A stretch of DNA of 64,000 bases from contig VFHL01000010.1 of the NCBI GenBank assembly GCA_009392005.1, forward strand, positions 37,932 through 101,931, read 5' to 3'. The notes below the pieces were generated by a model. It ran no database searches, was not told where the DNA came from, and saw nothing but the letters and a program-made list of their open reading frames with translations. Below, piece by piece: positions 52,894-61,614 of this stretch. Numbering within the stretch: the stretch's first letter is position 1; every line of letters starts with the position of its first letter. This DNA comes from SAR202 cluster bacterium (GTDB taxonomy: Bacteria > Chloroflexota > Dehalococcoidia > UBA6926 > VFHL01). The position numbers were made by a program, and so were the translations under genes.

Positions 52894-53454
52894 ATGTCAT
52901 ATAGGCTTACATTTGCACTTATCGCAATATTGTTAATTCTGGGCGGTTATACGTATATCCTTTCCATCAGGGGTGACGTTGAAGATTCCGTTGAATCTAC
53001 ACGGATCTGGTTTTACGACTCAGATCCTGATGAAGTCAATTTGATCAGTATTACTTACTTTGGTGATTCTCAAACATTTGTTAAGGCCGGTCCTGGTGAT
53101 TGGCGCTACAATGATGTGGATGGGTCCGATGTTGGACCAAGATTTGCAGGTACAAGTTTACTCGCGAGTGGCGCCCAATCTGCGCGCGTCGTAACTGAAA
53201 CACCAAGCATCCAAGATCTTCAAGATTTTGGTCTTGCAGAGCCCACCTTTTCTATGTTGGTTGGTTTCACGACAGGTGAGACTGTCCAGATCTTCTTGGG
53301 CTCTATCTCCGCTGATGGAAGATACAATTATGCCCAAAAGGCAGGCGACACGAGAGTGTTCTTGATGGATCAAATATGGGGAGAAGTTTTAGCAGAGATG
53401 GTGACGGATCCACCGCTTCCAACGACTCCAACGCCAGAAGAGTCAGGTAGCTAA
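52894..53454 (+). CDS. DUF4340 family protein, membrane-anchored
   Basis: 186 residues. One N-terminal hydrophobic anchor (about 6-24) precedes an external domain with WRYNDVDGSDVGPRFAGTSLL, DFGLAEPTFSMLVGFTTGE and LGSISADGRYNYAQKAGDTRVFLM. This matches DUF4340, which commonly follows gldF/gldG-like genes. The tail PPLPTTPTPEESGS is low-complexity. It lies 15 bases after the GldG-like gene and completes the operon. Confidence 0.82.
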   Translation: MSYRLTFALIAILLILGGYTYILSIRGDVEDSVESTRIWFYDSDPDEVNLISITYFGDSQTFVKAGPGDWRYNDVDGSDVGPRFAGTSLLASGAQSARVVTETPSIQDLQDFGLAEPTFSMLVGFTTGETVQIFLGSISADGRYNYAQKAGDTRVFLMDQIWGEVLAEMVTDPPLPTTPTPEESGS

Positions 53455-53553
53455 AGCATACTGAAGGATGAGGTAGATTTGTCGTCACGGTTGTAATCAT
53501 GCACAGCATTCATGTACCAATGGAGCAAGGCTAGCGAAAAAGCGGAGTGATTG

Positions 53554-54813
53554 ATGACATCATCAGAATTAGAAATATGGAAATCTGAAATCCTTTCGAT
53601 TGGCACCGAAATTCTTATGGGTGTTATTACGGATTCGAATGCATCTTATATCTCGGATAAACTACCAGAACTGGGTATTGGTAACTATTGGACGACTGCG
53701 GTTGGCGACAATGTTGGCCGTATTGTGGAAGCGCTGGAACGTGGATTAGACCGATCTGACATCATAGTAACGACTGGTGGATTGGGTCCCACGGATGATG
53801 ATCTTACACGGGAAGCGATTGCACTTGTTTTGGGAGAAAAACCAGTAATTATTCCTGAGCTTGAAACAAATTTGCGGGCAAGGTTTGTTGGACGCACAAT
53901 GCCCGATCGAAATATGAAACAGGCGACGTTGATTCCTTCAGCTGAGGCAATTAGTAACCCACGAGGGACTGCCCCGGGGTGGTGGACCGAAACGAATGAA
54001 AAAGTGATCATTTCGATGCCTGGCGTTCCGCGAGAGATGTTTCAGATGTGGCAAGATGAGGTTGTCCCACGCCTCAAGAAGCGGATGGAAGGTCGGGATC
54101 ATGCGATTGTTACACGCACAATCAAGACATTAGGTATCGGTGAAGGCCACCTTGACGAATTGATTGATGAATATCTTGATTCGCAAAATCCTAAAATAGG
54201 TGTTTATGCGAAGACAGATGGAGTGCATGTACGTATTAACGCTCTCGGAAAGAATCACGATGATGCGCAGAGTGTCTTAGAACCCATGGAGCTATCTTTG
54301 ACCGATCTGTTGCGGCCATATATATGGGGTTACGATAATGATTCGGTTCCTGTAATAATTCAAAAAACTCTTCAAGATCGAGATGAGGGATTGGCAATAC
54401 TTGAGTTCTGTACAGGAGGCCATGTCACCGACGCATTTACTGATGTTGATCAGGCGTCAAATTATTTTAGGGGCAGCTTCATAGCATCGACGATTGATAG
54501 TATTATCGGGATAGGTGTGCCTCAAGCTCTTGTTGATGATCATGGATATGTTTCTGAAGAAGTTGCTCTTGCAATGGCTGAGGCAGTGCGCGAGAACCTG
54601 TCAGCGGAGATTGGGATTGGCATCGTCGGATCCTTGGGCCCAAATCCGGTTGGTGATATACCTGCAGGTACTGTTTTCATTGCGATTAGCAGTGATACAG
54701 ATCGAAAAGTTCATCAAGCAACTTTTCCACAAAATAGGCAGGACTTAAGGTGGCGAGTGAGAAATGCAGTACTTTTTAACTTGTTAACATGGCTACATGG
54801 AAATCCAGAGTAA
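53554..54813 (+). CDS. cinA: CinA-like protein with a degenerate C-terminal deamidase domain
   Basis: 419 residues from the ATG at 53554 with CGGAG upstream. The N-terminal COG1058 (molybdopterin-binding-like) domain is well kept: SIGTEILMGVITDSNASYIS, TTGGLGPTDDDLTREA, MPGVPREM. The C-terminal PncC-like domain (about 260-415) keeps LEFCTGGHVTDAFTDVDQAS, but the nucleophile position of AESCTGG is Phe285 instead of Ser, and the downstream YxNxxK region is not recognisable. NMN deamidase activity is therefore doubtful, while the COG1058 ADP-ribose pyrophosphatase-like half may work. Confidence 0.85.
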   Translation: MTSSELEIWKSEILSIGTEILMGVITDSNASYISDKLPELGIGNYWTTAVGDNVGRIVEALERGLDRSDIIVTTGGLGPTDDDLTREAIALVLGEKPVIIPELETNLRARFVGRTMPDRNMKQATLIPSAEAISNPRGTAPGWWTETNEKVIISMPGVPREMFQMWQDEVVPRLKKRMEGRDHAIVTRTIKTLGIGEGHLDELIDEYLDSQNPKIGVYAKTDGVHVRINALGKNHDDAQSVLEPMELSLTDLLRPYIWGYDNDSVPVIIQKTLQDRDEGLAILEFCTGGHVTDAFTDVDQASNYFRGSFIASTIDSIIGIGVPQALVDDHGYVSEEVALAMAEAVRENLSAEIGIGIVGSLGPNPVGDIPAGTVFIAISSDTDRKVHQATFPQNRQDLRWRVRNAVLFNLLTWLHGNPE

Positions 54814-54928
54814 AGAGGACAAAGTAGTATTGTTTGACGCTTGTCCGTAGAATGTTTGAGAGCATTAAGTGGACTGTAAAAAATTGTTTTGATTATTGTT
54901 AATTGGCGTCGATTATATGTGAAGAAAA

Positions 54929-55474
54929 ATGTCCAGCAAGAATGAAGACGAAAAGACAAACAATTCGATATCACGTAGGGAATTCTTACGCTTCGCATGG
55001 GGTTCAGCAGCGAAACATGCTCGTGAGAAATTAGCTGATACAGTTGAAGATCTTGACAGCTCTCTCAGTGTAGCGAGACCTCGATTTAGTTCGACCGTGT
55101 ACGTGGGCACTGTGAATGATTTTAATGATACAAAACAGAACGAAGTTATCGATGATTTTGTTGCTGGAAACCATTTTTTCTTGGTGAGAACAAAGTATGG
55201 ATGGCTTGTTCTTTACGATCGTTGTACTTATCAAAGCTGCTTTCTCAAGGCTGTTAAAAGTGCGGACACCGATGGTCAAAATTCAGTATCTTTCGAATGC
55301 GCTAATGATGCATCACGATATGACATATATGGAGCCCCAATAAGTGGGCCGGCATCGTATCCAATGGATTTGCTGGATATAAATATTCGTGGCGATAAGG
55401 TGTATGTTATGACAGATGCGGTAATTACTCGTTCACATATTGACCTTGAAAATGATTCCATAGATTTTTCCTAA
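54929..55474 (+). CDS. Tat-signal protein with a degenerate Rieske-like domain
   Basis: 181 residues. A twin-arginine signal SRREFLRFAWGS (about 15-26) precedes a Rieske-like domain from about 75. In Rieske proteins the cluster motifs are CTHxxC and CPCHGS. Here they read CTYQSC (99-104) and CANDAS (124-129), followed by the normal SRYDIYGAPISGPASYPMD frame. Both His ligands are lost (Tyr101, Asp127), as is one disulfide Cys (Asn126). The fold probably remains without a normal 2Fe-2S cluster. It lies downstream of the CinA-like gene with no visible partner. Confidence 0.75.
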   Translation: MSSKNEDEKTNNSISRREFLRFAWGSAAKHAREKLADTVEDLDSSLSVARPRFSSTVYVGTVNDFNDTKQNEVIDDFVAGNHFFLVRTKYGWLVLYDRCTYQSCFLKAVKSADTDGQNSVSFECANDASRYDIYGAPISGPASYPMDLLDINIRGDKVYVMTDAVITRSHIDLENDSIDFS

Positions 55475-55541
55475 CTTTCACTAGCCTAGGCGATATTAAT
55501 TTGGAAACTGTTCTTTCGACGGCTCTTTTCTCGAAATCTTT

Positions 55542-55550
55542 TGGTAGAAT
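55542..55550 (+). promoter_or_regulatory. Candidate extended -10 of the second MBL gene
   Basis: TGGTAGAAT, 30 bases before the start codon. Confidence 0.45.
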
Positions 55551-55580
55551 TACACGCAACTACTTAAGAGGAGCGTGATC

Positions 55581-56405
55581 TTGCAAATTTCACCACATGT
55601 TTATCAGTGCCACATACCAGACACACATGCGATGCATCCGGGGGGAACCAACATATATTTTGTTGGCGATCCAGCAGAAGAAATGGTAGTGATTGATACA
55701 GGCGATTATGATCGCGATTGGACGCGTCAAATTCTCGAATTTTATGAAAAGCTAGGCAAACCGAAGATCACACGGATTGTGGTAACGCATGGGCATATGG
55801 ACCACATTGGCGGGTTGGATCGAGTTCAAGATGCTATGCAGGCGCCAGTCGGATGCCACCCGAAGCTTGCCAAAAAATTATCAATGATGGTTGGCGAAAA
55901 GAATGTTGTAAAATTACGATCGCGTGAGATGTTACAGACAGGGGGCGGAACCAAGATCCGGGCTTTGTTTACCCCTGGGCATGCCGAGGATCATGTCTGC
56001 TTTTATGTGGCAGCGGAGCGCGTTTTATTTACAGGAGATACCATACTTGGAGCATCGTCTTCTACAGTAGAAAAACTAGACGATTATATGAAGTCTTTAG
56101 GGCAGCTCTCAAAACTTCGTGCAGAAATTATTGCACCAGCCCATGGTCCAGTGGTTCCACCACCACGGGGTCGTAATTTGTCATCAGCCTATATGGGTCA
56201 TCGAAATGGCCGAGAAGAGCAAGTGCTTGCTGCATTAGCCAAAGGGATAACCTCTCCAGACGAGATGGTGAAGGATATATACCCTAAAAACCTCAAGAAG
56301 GCTTTGCGGCCGGCTGCTACACGGAATGTCAGGCAGCATCTTGAGAAACTGAAGAACGAAAAAAGAGTCGTTGAAATTCCAGCCAGCTACAAATTGTCAG
56401 ATTGA
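55581..56405 (+). CDS. Metallo-beta-lactamase-fold hydrolase (paralogue 2)
   Basis: 274 residues from TTG at 55581, chosen because AGAGGAG lies 7 bases upstream and the N-terminus then matches paralogue 1 (MQISPHVYQCHI against MQLTPHVYVCHI); the GTG at 55575 would sit on the ribosome site. Metal motifs THGHMDH, FTPGHAEDH, FTGDTILG and APAHGP are intact, and the C-terminal winged-helix segment DEMVKDIYPKNLKKAL is almost identical to the other copy. The substrate is unknown. The two copies lie about 46 kb apart in opposite orientation. Confidence 0.86.
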   Translation: MQISPHVYQCHIPDTHAMHPGGTNIYFVGDPAEEMVVIDTGDYDRDWTRQILEFYEKLGKPKITRIVVTHGHMDHIGGLDRVQDAMQAPVGCHPKLAKKLSMMVGEKNVVKLRSREMLQTGGGTKIRALFTPGHAEDHVCFYVAAERVLFTGDTILGASSSTVEKLDDYMKSLGQLSKLRAEIIAPAHGPVVPPPRGRNLSSAYMGHRNGREEQVLAALAKGITSPDEMVKDIYPKNLKKALRPAATRNVRQHLEKLKNEKRVVEIPASYKLSD

Positions 56406-56466
56406 AGGAACGCATTTGAAAGTTGAAATTTCTGTGCGCTGGTGAAAAAGCGGAACTAGGTTGTTC

Positions 56467-58359
56467 TTACTCTTTGTCCGAACGGTACTTGTTTGAGGGT
56501 GAAAAACTTCCTTTGTCTACCTCGCGTGGCTCACTTACCCATATATCTCGGTTGGGATGCATGCCTGCACCGAATTTCGCGGATACGGCGGAGAGTCGCA
56601 TTCGATTGAGAAGACGAGTATTAGCGATTCCGATTGAAGGATGCATTCCGCCATTTGACTCGACAACATTTTTCCACGCTGCCGTTCGTTTTTCTAAAAC
56701 TGAAGAGTTCAAAAGTTGTGTGCAGTTCAATTCATTGGTATTTAGATCAACGATGATTTCATCACCATCTTCAATGAGTCCAATTGGTCCACCTAATGCG
56801 GCTTCTGGACCAACATGCCCAATCACCAAGCCAACAGATCCTCCAGAGAACCGAGCATCAGTCATTAGACCGACGACAATATTTTGCTCTCTGCAAAGTG
56901 TGGTGATTCGAGAAGTAGCATCCAACATTTCTGGCATGCCAGGCGCACCACTGGGTCCTTCATAACGGACAATCACCATATCGTGGTTCTTAAATATTTC
57001 AGGTTCATTTTCGAGAGCGCTCAATAAGGAGTGTTCACCATCAAACACGCGTGCCTTTCCGATGAAAACGTTGTTTTCCAACCCGCCTTCCACCCCTGCA
57101 AGTTTCAGTACAGCGCTATACTCGGGTGAGAGGTTCCCGCCCAAAACCCTTAACCCACCTGTTGCTTTATAAGGATCTTTAACGGCATAGATTACTGCAC
57201 CATCTGGTGGAGGTGGATCTAAACGGTCTATTTGCTGTGCAAGAGTCTCCCCTGTGCATGTAAGAGTATCTCCATTTAATAGGCCAGCGTTTAGTAATTC
57301 TTTGACGATAACTTGAACGCCTCCCTGCTCATCAATGTCAATCATGGAATAGTTTCCAAAAGGCCTCGCATCGACCAATACAGGAACAACATATTCTGAG
57401 AGATAGTTGAATTCGTCGGGTGACATGATGTCGTTAGCAAAATCGCGATATCCAGCTGCTCTAGCTAGCTCAGGAGCGTGTAGCAAAACATTGGTGGAGC
57501 CTCCAATTGCCATCGCAACCACGATTGCATTTCTAATAGAATCTCGCGTAACGATATCTCTTGGAGTTATTTGGGAACTGATCAGATTGGACAGATAACC
57601 GACTAATTCAGCGGGGAAAATTTGGATTCTACGGATGTCATCTGAAGCCGGAGAGACCATGTGTAGAGGCTCCATTCCTAGTACACCGATGAATGTTTGC
57701 ATCGTGTTGTAAGTAAACATGCCTCCGCAACTGCCAAAACCAGGACATGCTTCACATGCGATTCGATATTTCATCTCTTCATCGTCACTTCCGGCAACCT
57801 GGAAGCCGGAGATAATATCCAGCCGTTCATTAGTGACAGAATCGATTCCAGGACGAATTGTGCCATCCGACATGATTATTGCTGGTCTGTTATGTTCTAG
57901 GATTGCTGCCAGCGTTCCAATTGGTGGCTTGTCACAGGCGACCACACCAATGGTTCCCTCTAAACCACTGGCGCTTAGGTGTTCACAAACCGAGTCGTGT
58001 GTCACTTCTCGCCCAATTAATGAATAGCGCATTTCAGTGGTGCCGTTACGCATGCCATCGGACGTTGCTATAGTATATTCTGGTTGTATCAGCCGCATAC
58101 GTAACTGATTGCTGTCCTGACCAATATTTTGGAGGAGAGCTTCCTGTATTGCTTCAACTTTTTGCTGCACCCCCAAATAACATTGTGAATCGCCTTTGTT
58201 GCCTATCACACCAACGGAAGGTTCATGAATTAGATCCATATCTGTTCCCAGTTCTCTCGCAATGCCATATGTCTGAGCATTGCGTCCTGGGTTGTTATCT
58301 ATGAGTACTGTCTTGGAGGAGCTTCGATTCTCATTGTTTGCGTTAGATTCCATATCCAT
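56467..58359 (-). CDS. IlvD/Edd family dehydratase (divergent)
   Basis: 630 residues from the ATG at 58359 behind AGGGGT. The dehydratase fold is shown by TSDGMRNGTTEMRYSLIGREV, VACDKPPIGTLAA, ACEACPGFGSCGGMFTYNTMQ, AIGGSTNVLLHAPELA, PGMPEML, ALMTDARFSG-type sequence (GLMTDARFSGGSVG) and GHVGPEAALGGPI. Three Cys positions (Cys60, the CDK Cys and the CGG Cys) could hold the Fe-S cluster. It deviates from true IlvD (CDKPPIG for CDKxxPG; SDGTIRPG for SGGP), so it may act on sugar acids rather than dihydroxy-isovalerate. Confidence 0.82.
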   Translation of the reverse strand: MDMESNANNENRSSSKTVLIDNNPGRNAQTYGIARELGTDMDLIHEPSVGVIGNKGDSQCYLGVQQKVEAIQEALLQNIGQDSNQLRMRLIQPEYTIATSDGMRNGTTEMRYSLIGREVTHDSVCEHLSASGLEGTIGVVACDKPPIGTLAAILEHNRPAIIMSDGTIRPGIDSVTNERLDIISGFQVAGSDDEEMKYRIACEACPGFGSCGGMFTYNTMQTFIGVLGMEPLHMVSPASDDIRRIQIFPAELVGYLSNLISSQITPRDIVTRDSIRNAIVVAMAIGGSTNVLLHAPELARAAGYRDFANDIMSPDEFNYLSEYVVPVLVDARPFGNYSMIDIDEQGGVQVIVKELLNAGLLNGDTLTCTGETLAQQIDRLDPPPPDGAVIYAVKDPYKATGGLRVLGGNLSPEYSAVLKLAGVEGGLENNVFIGKARVFDGEHSLLSALENEPEIFKNHDMVIVRYEGPSGAPGMPEMLDATSRITTLCREQNIVVGLMTDARFSGGSVGLVIGHVGPEAALGGPIGLIEDGDEIIVDLNTNELNCTQLLNSSVLEKRTAAWKNVVESNGGMHPSIGIANTRLLNRMRLSAVSAKFGAGMHPNRDIWVSEPREVDKGSFSPSNKYRSDKE

Positions 58360-58531
58360 AAATTTACCCCTGTATGCATTGATATGTATGTTGTTAGTTA
58401 GGTCTTCTCTGTTCAGTGTATTTGGCGTAAGAGACGCTAGCAACCGGCGAAGAAGGAAGGATTATTTTTAGATGTTCTCATTGGGCTGAATAACTCAAGG
58501 TGCTACGAAATGTTTTTGTGCATTAATCGTT

Positions 58532-59338
58532 TTATGGCGCTTGTTTTGTCCAATATTCGCGTTCACGTTTCTCAACATCTCTTGATTCTTCGAGTGTCAC
58601 CCCGTTCCCTCCTCGTTCAACATCAAGGAGTGTTTGGGCGACATGCCAACCGCCACGTTCTCCCCCGACAATGTCTTCAGGATCAACTCTTACATCGTTT
58701 AGCGTGAAGCTGCTTTGGGTCAACCCCATCAACGTGGTTCTGTGACTGATTGAAACACCCGGATCATGTGCATCAACGATTACCATCCCTAAATTCTCAT
58801 ACCGTGGTCCATTCACATCCATTGTTAGCAATATAAATAGATAATCTGGTGGTAGTAGCGCGCCAATATATCCTTTTTCACCGTTAATGATATATTCATC
58901 ACCATCTCGTACTGCTGTTGTCGCTTTGGTTGCAAGATCAGTTCCTCCGTTTGGTTCTGAAACAATTTGATTGACAATGATTTCACCTTGCAAAGTGGGT
59001 GGTAACCATCGTCCCTTCTGTTCTTCAGTACCCCAAACACGCAGAGTCGTTGTCCAGGTTCCATGAATCCCTAGTGGTGGTAATTGCCGTTTTCGCAATT
59101 CATCCATAATGACTTGGCTTGCTGCGGGGGAATATCCACCTCCACCCAGATACGTGGGCCAGTTCGGTGCTAACCACCCTTTTGCACCTAGTTCCTTTCG
59201 GAAATTCAATGTCCACTGAACCCAGAATTCACCAAGATCGTGCCCTGGCGTCGGTAGCTCTACATCTTTCGGGATCTTGGTTTCAAGCCACGCTTTGACT
59301 TCAGACCGAAGACGTACCAATTCACGTGTTGATTCCAT
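58532..59338 (-). CDS. Short acyl-CoA dehydrogenase-like protein (lacks C-terminal domain)
   Basis: 268 residues from the ATG at 59338; the G-run preceding it serves as ribosome site. The N-terminal helical domain (RELVRLRSEVKAWLETKIP, GWLAPNWPTYLGG) and the beta-barrel domain (IVNQIVSEPNGGTDLA, DYLFILLTMDV, DPEDIVGGERGGWHVAQTLLDVERGG) are recognisable. The protein stops 20 residues into the last domain, where family members continue about 130 residues with the catalytic Glu and part of the FAD site. No continuation is found in other frames. It may be truncated, or a partner of another subunit. Confidence 0.7.
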   Translation of the reverse strand: MESTRELVRLRSEVKAWLETKIPKDVELPTPGHDLGEFWVQWTLNFRKELGAKGWLAPNWPTYLGGGGYSPAASQVIMDELRKRQLPPLGIHGTWTTTLRVWGTEEQKGRWLPPTLQGEIIVNQIVSEPNGGTDLATKATTAVRDGDEYIINGEKGYIGALLPPDYLFILLTMDVNGPRYENLGMVIVDAHDPGVSISHRTTLMGLTQSSFTLNDVRVDPEDIVGGERGGWHVAQTLLDVERGGNGVTLEESRDVEKREREYWTKQAP

Positions 59339-59520
59339 GGCCCCCCCCATTACAACAATATGTTTTCTGTCGTGTATTTGTGAAAAAAGGTATATGCATT
59401 CATAGCATATTACAGGAATGTATGTATGTATGTTTAAATTTCATATCAAGGTATCACTTGAGGACGAATCTTGAGTAATTGATGCTTTGTTATGGATTCG
59501 GATACTATTAATGACGCGCT

Positions 59521-60831
59521 CTAGTCCCTATCGATCAAATTTGTGTTTGGATAAAAAGATGACCAGGAAAACCATAATGATTCTTGGAATTCCATCGGTT
59601 GTAATGTCCGTCCTTTTAATTCACCGTGAATAGCGATGCCAGTAATATCCCACGTGCTAGAAGTGCTGTCGTCTACAAAGTAGCCTTTATCATCCGCTGT
59701 AAATCGTAAAACGTTTCCATCAATCATTGATTTGTATATTGCCCCTGTGCCAACGTCTTTGCCGTGATTAATAAATTCTTTATCCAATGCTGATGCGGTT
59801 CCTTTTTTGTAGAAGGCGACGATTGTGTGTGGTGCCTGTTCATAATGCACAACGAGCGATGTTTTCAACCGAGTGAGTGGGATACCTATATAATCCTCCC
59901 CACTCGCTAGGGTCAGAATGCGCTCCTTTGGAGGTAACGTATTGTCGATTGTGCCTCGAAACAATTCGGGTTGACTGTTGGGCGTGTCATATCGCAGGTA
60001 AGGGGTATTTCCGTAGCTGTCTATGAGCTCTGGGTTTGCTTTGCTAGGTGGAAGCACTGATCCATTTTTATATGCACGTTTGAAATCGCTCCAAGCGATG
60101 ATTTGAACTGGAATGACACCCAATTTTAAACCTGCCGCATCTCCAACAACTGCTCGGCCAGTCAATTGTGGCCACCAGCTCTCTGTTGTGTGGTCCCAAA
60201 GTAATGTGTTGCTGTAGTAGAGGTTGCTACTGGTGCCGAATACTAATTCCTGATCATCAATAATCCTGTTGAACCCAGTAGCGGAGTTGGACAAGGGAGA
60301 ATAACTAATGACGATGGGCACTCCATTCAATGAGTCATTGACGACTTGGTGGTGAATCATTATCCCTAAAGGGTATGCTTTTGCTTGTCCTTCAATATTC
60401 ACAGATATAACTGGATGATTAGCATCTAACCAAAACAGCTGTTCTTCTGCTGCTGCAATCGTTATTGATTCGCTGGTATATATCGGCGGTACGGTGTCTC
60501 GCCGTGGACCATATACGATGAGGTCATAATCTACCAACGTCTTGTGAAAGTTTGTTTTCCATTGGCCAACCGAAAAAGGTAAACGGCCGTATGGTTTTTC
60601 CGGAGCGGGACCAATTAAAGCAGATGGGGTGTCATTAGAAGGCAGAATGATAGTTCTTGTTGCCGCGGGCGTTGCTTTCATTATGGGTGTGACGGTTGTT
60701 TCAGGGGCTCGTGGTGTTAGCTCTACCGCTGTGTGAGGAGTGACTGTTGGGTCAGCGTTACCTGATGTGCCACAACTGGATACGCCGAGGATTACCAAGG
60801 CAAGAACAACGAATACGTGTTTTTGGATCAT
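59521..60831 (-). CDS. DUF3179 family lipoprotein
   Basis: 436 residues. The signal peptide ends at Cys20 (LGVSSCGTS), followed by a Thr/Pro-rich linker and the DUF3179 domain from about 105. It keeps GQAKAYPLGIMIHHQVVNDSLNGVPIVISYSPLSNSA, but the usual CPLC is SPLS and the HE of WHEIVND is HQ. Other family landmarks remain (SWWPQLTGRAV, FGTSSNLYYSNTLLWD, ETLVVHYE-like VVHYEQ). Function is unknown; a missing CxxC makes metal or redox chemistry at that site unlikely. Confidence 0.83.
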   Translation of the reverse strand: MIQKHVFVVLALVILGVSSCGTSGNADPTVTPHTAVELTPRAPETTVTPIMKATPAATRTIILPSNDTPSALIGPAPEKPYGRLPFSVGQWKTNFHKTLVDYDLIVYGPRRDTVPPIYTSESITIAAAEEQLFWLDANHPVISVNIEGQAKAYPLGIMIHHQVVNDSLNGVPIVISYSPLSNSATGFNRIIDDQELVFGTSSNLYYSNTLLWDHTTESWWPQLTGRAVVGDAAGLKLGVIPVQIIAWSDFKRAYKNGSVLPPSKANPELIDSYGNTPYLRYDTPNSQPELFRGTIDNTLPPKERILTLASGEDYIGIPLTRLKTSLVVHYEQAPHTIVAFYKKGTASALDKEFINHGKDVGTGAIYKSMIDGNVLRFTADDKGYFVDDSTSSTWDITGIAIHGELKGRTLQPMEFQESLWFSWSSFYPNTNLIDRD

Positions 60832-60911
60832 TGACGGAAAAATCCCCTTCTCAATTTGTTCTTGTCTAACGAATATCTAGATCGGAAAAGATCGCTTCCC
60901 TAGTTGCTATT

Positions 60912-61430
60912 TCAACGTGCGAATGGATGTCCTTGCATCCCCTTCAAAAACCGAACTTCACCTAGATGGAAATAGCCATGTCCGAGAATAATACTTTGGA
61001 TTTGTCTCCCAACAGTTTGGCGGGGATTGTCCGGGTTAAGTGGTCGGTCGTAATCTTCTTCGTCAAACTTCCCTACACCTTCCCATACTGCTTCTGCTAC
61101 CCGTTCAAGATATGAGATTAACAATTCATATTCTGGTGCAAGGGCTTCTACTTCGTCAGGTGTGAAACCAGTTCCTGAATCCTTCTCTGTGAGACCGAAC
61201 TTCTTATGCCATTCTTCTTGGACCCATAGAGAATCTACTCCGTCTTGGGTTGAGACGCGATGCCATGAGTTGTCTTGCACTCTCGAGAAGTGCCAAACAA
61301 GGAATGTGATGTGATTGGCTTCAGGGGTAGGTCTGAACAACATTTCCTCGCGCGTCAGGTCCTTGGTTTCAGCGGCGAGGCTTCGATTTAGCTCATTTAA
61401 AGCCATTTGAATAAATCTTGAAGTATCCAT
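60912..61430 (-). CDS. DinB-like damage-inducible family protein
   Basis: 172 residues. A four-helix DinB/YfiT-type fold: MALNELNRSLAAETKDLTREEMLFRP, TFLVWHFSRVQDNSWH and GHGYFHLGEVRFLKG give a plausible metal-binding His triad (about 48, 151 and 155). Members include bacillithiol S-transferases and many unassigned enzymes. It lies 81 bases upstream of the DUF3179 gene on the same strand; no link is evident. Confidence 0.85.
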   Translation of the reverse strand: MDTSRFIQMALNELNRSLAAETKDLTREEMLFRPTPEANHITFLVWHFSRVQDNSWHRVSTQDGVDSLWVQEEWHKKFGLTEKDSGTGFTPDEVEALAPEYELLISYLERVAEAVWEGVGKFDEEDYDRPLNPDNPRQTVGRQIQSIILGHGYFHLGEVRFLKGMQGHPFAR

Positions 61431-61614
61431 ATCAACCTGCTTTCTTCATTATCGCATTGTATTTATTATCTCATGCTTCAACAAGTGGAACAGCCATTTT
61501 GGATACGAAAAACTTATCTTCCTTCATTTATTGATATGATAGAGGATAATCTACGAACATCGGTACACCTCAAATGTTCATCCGTATGTTAAATCGCCCG
61601 CAGGGAGTCTACTT

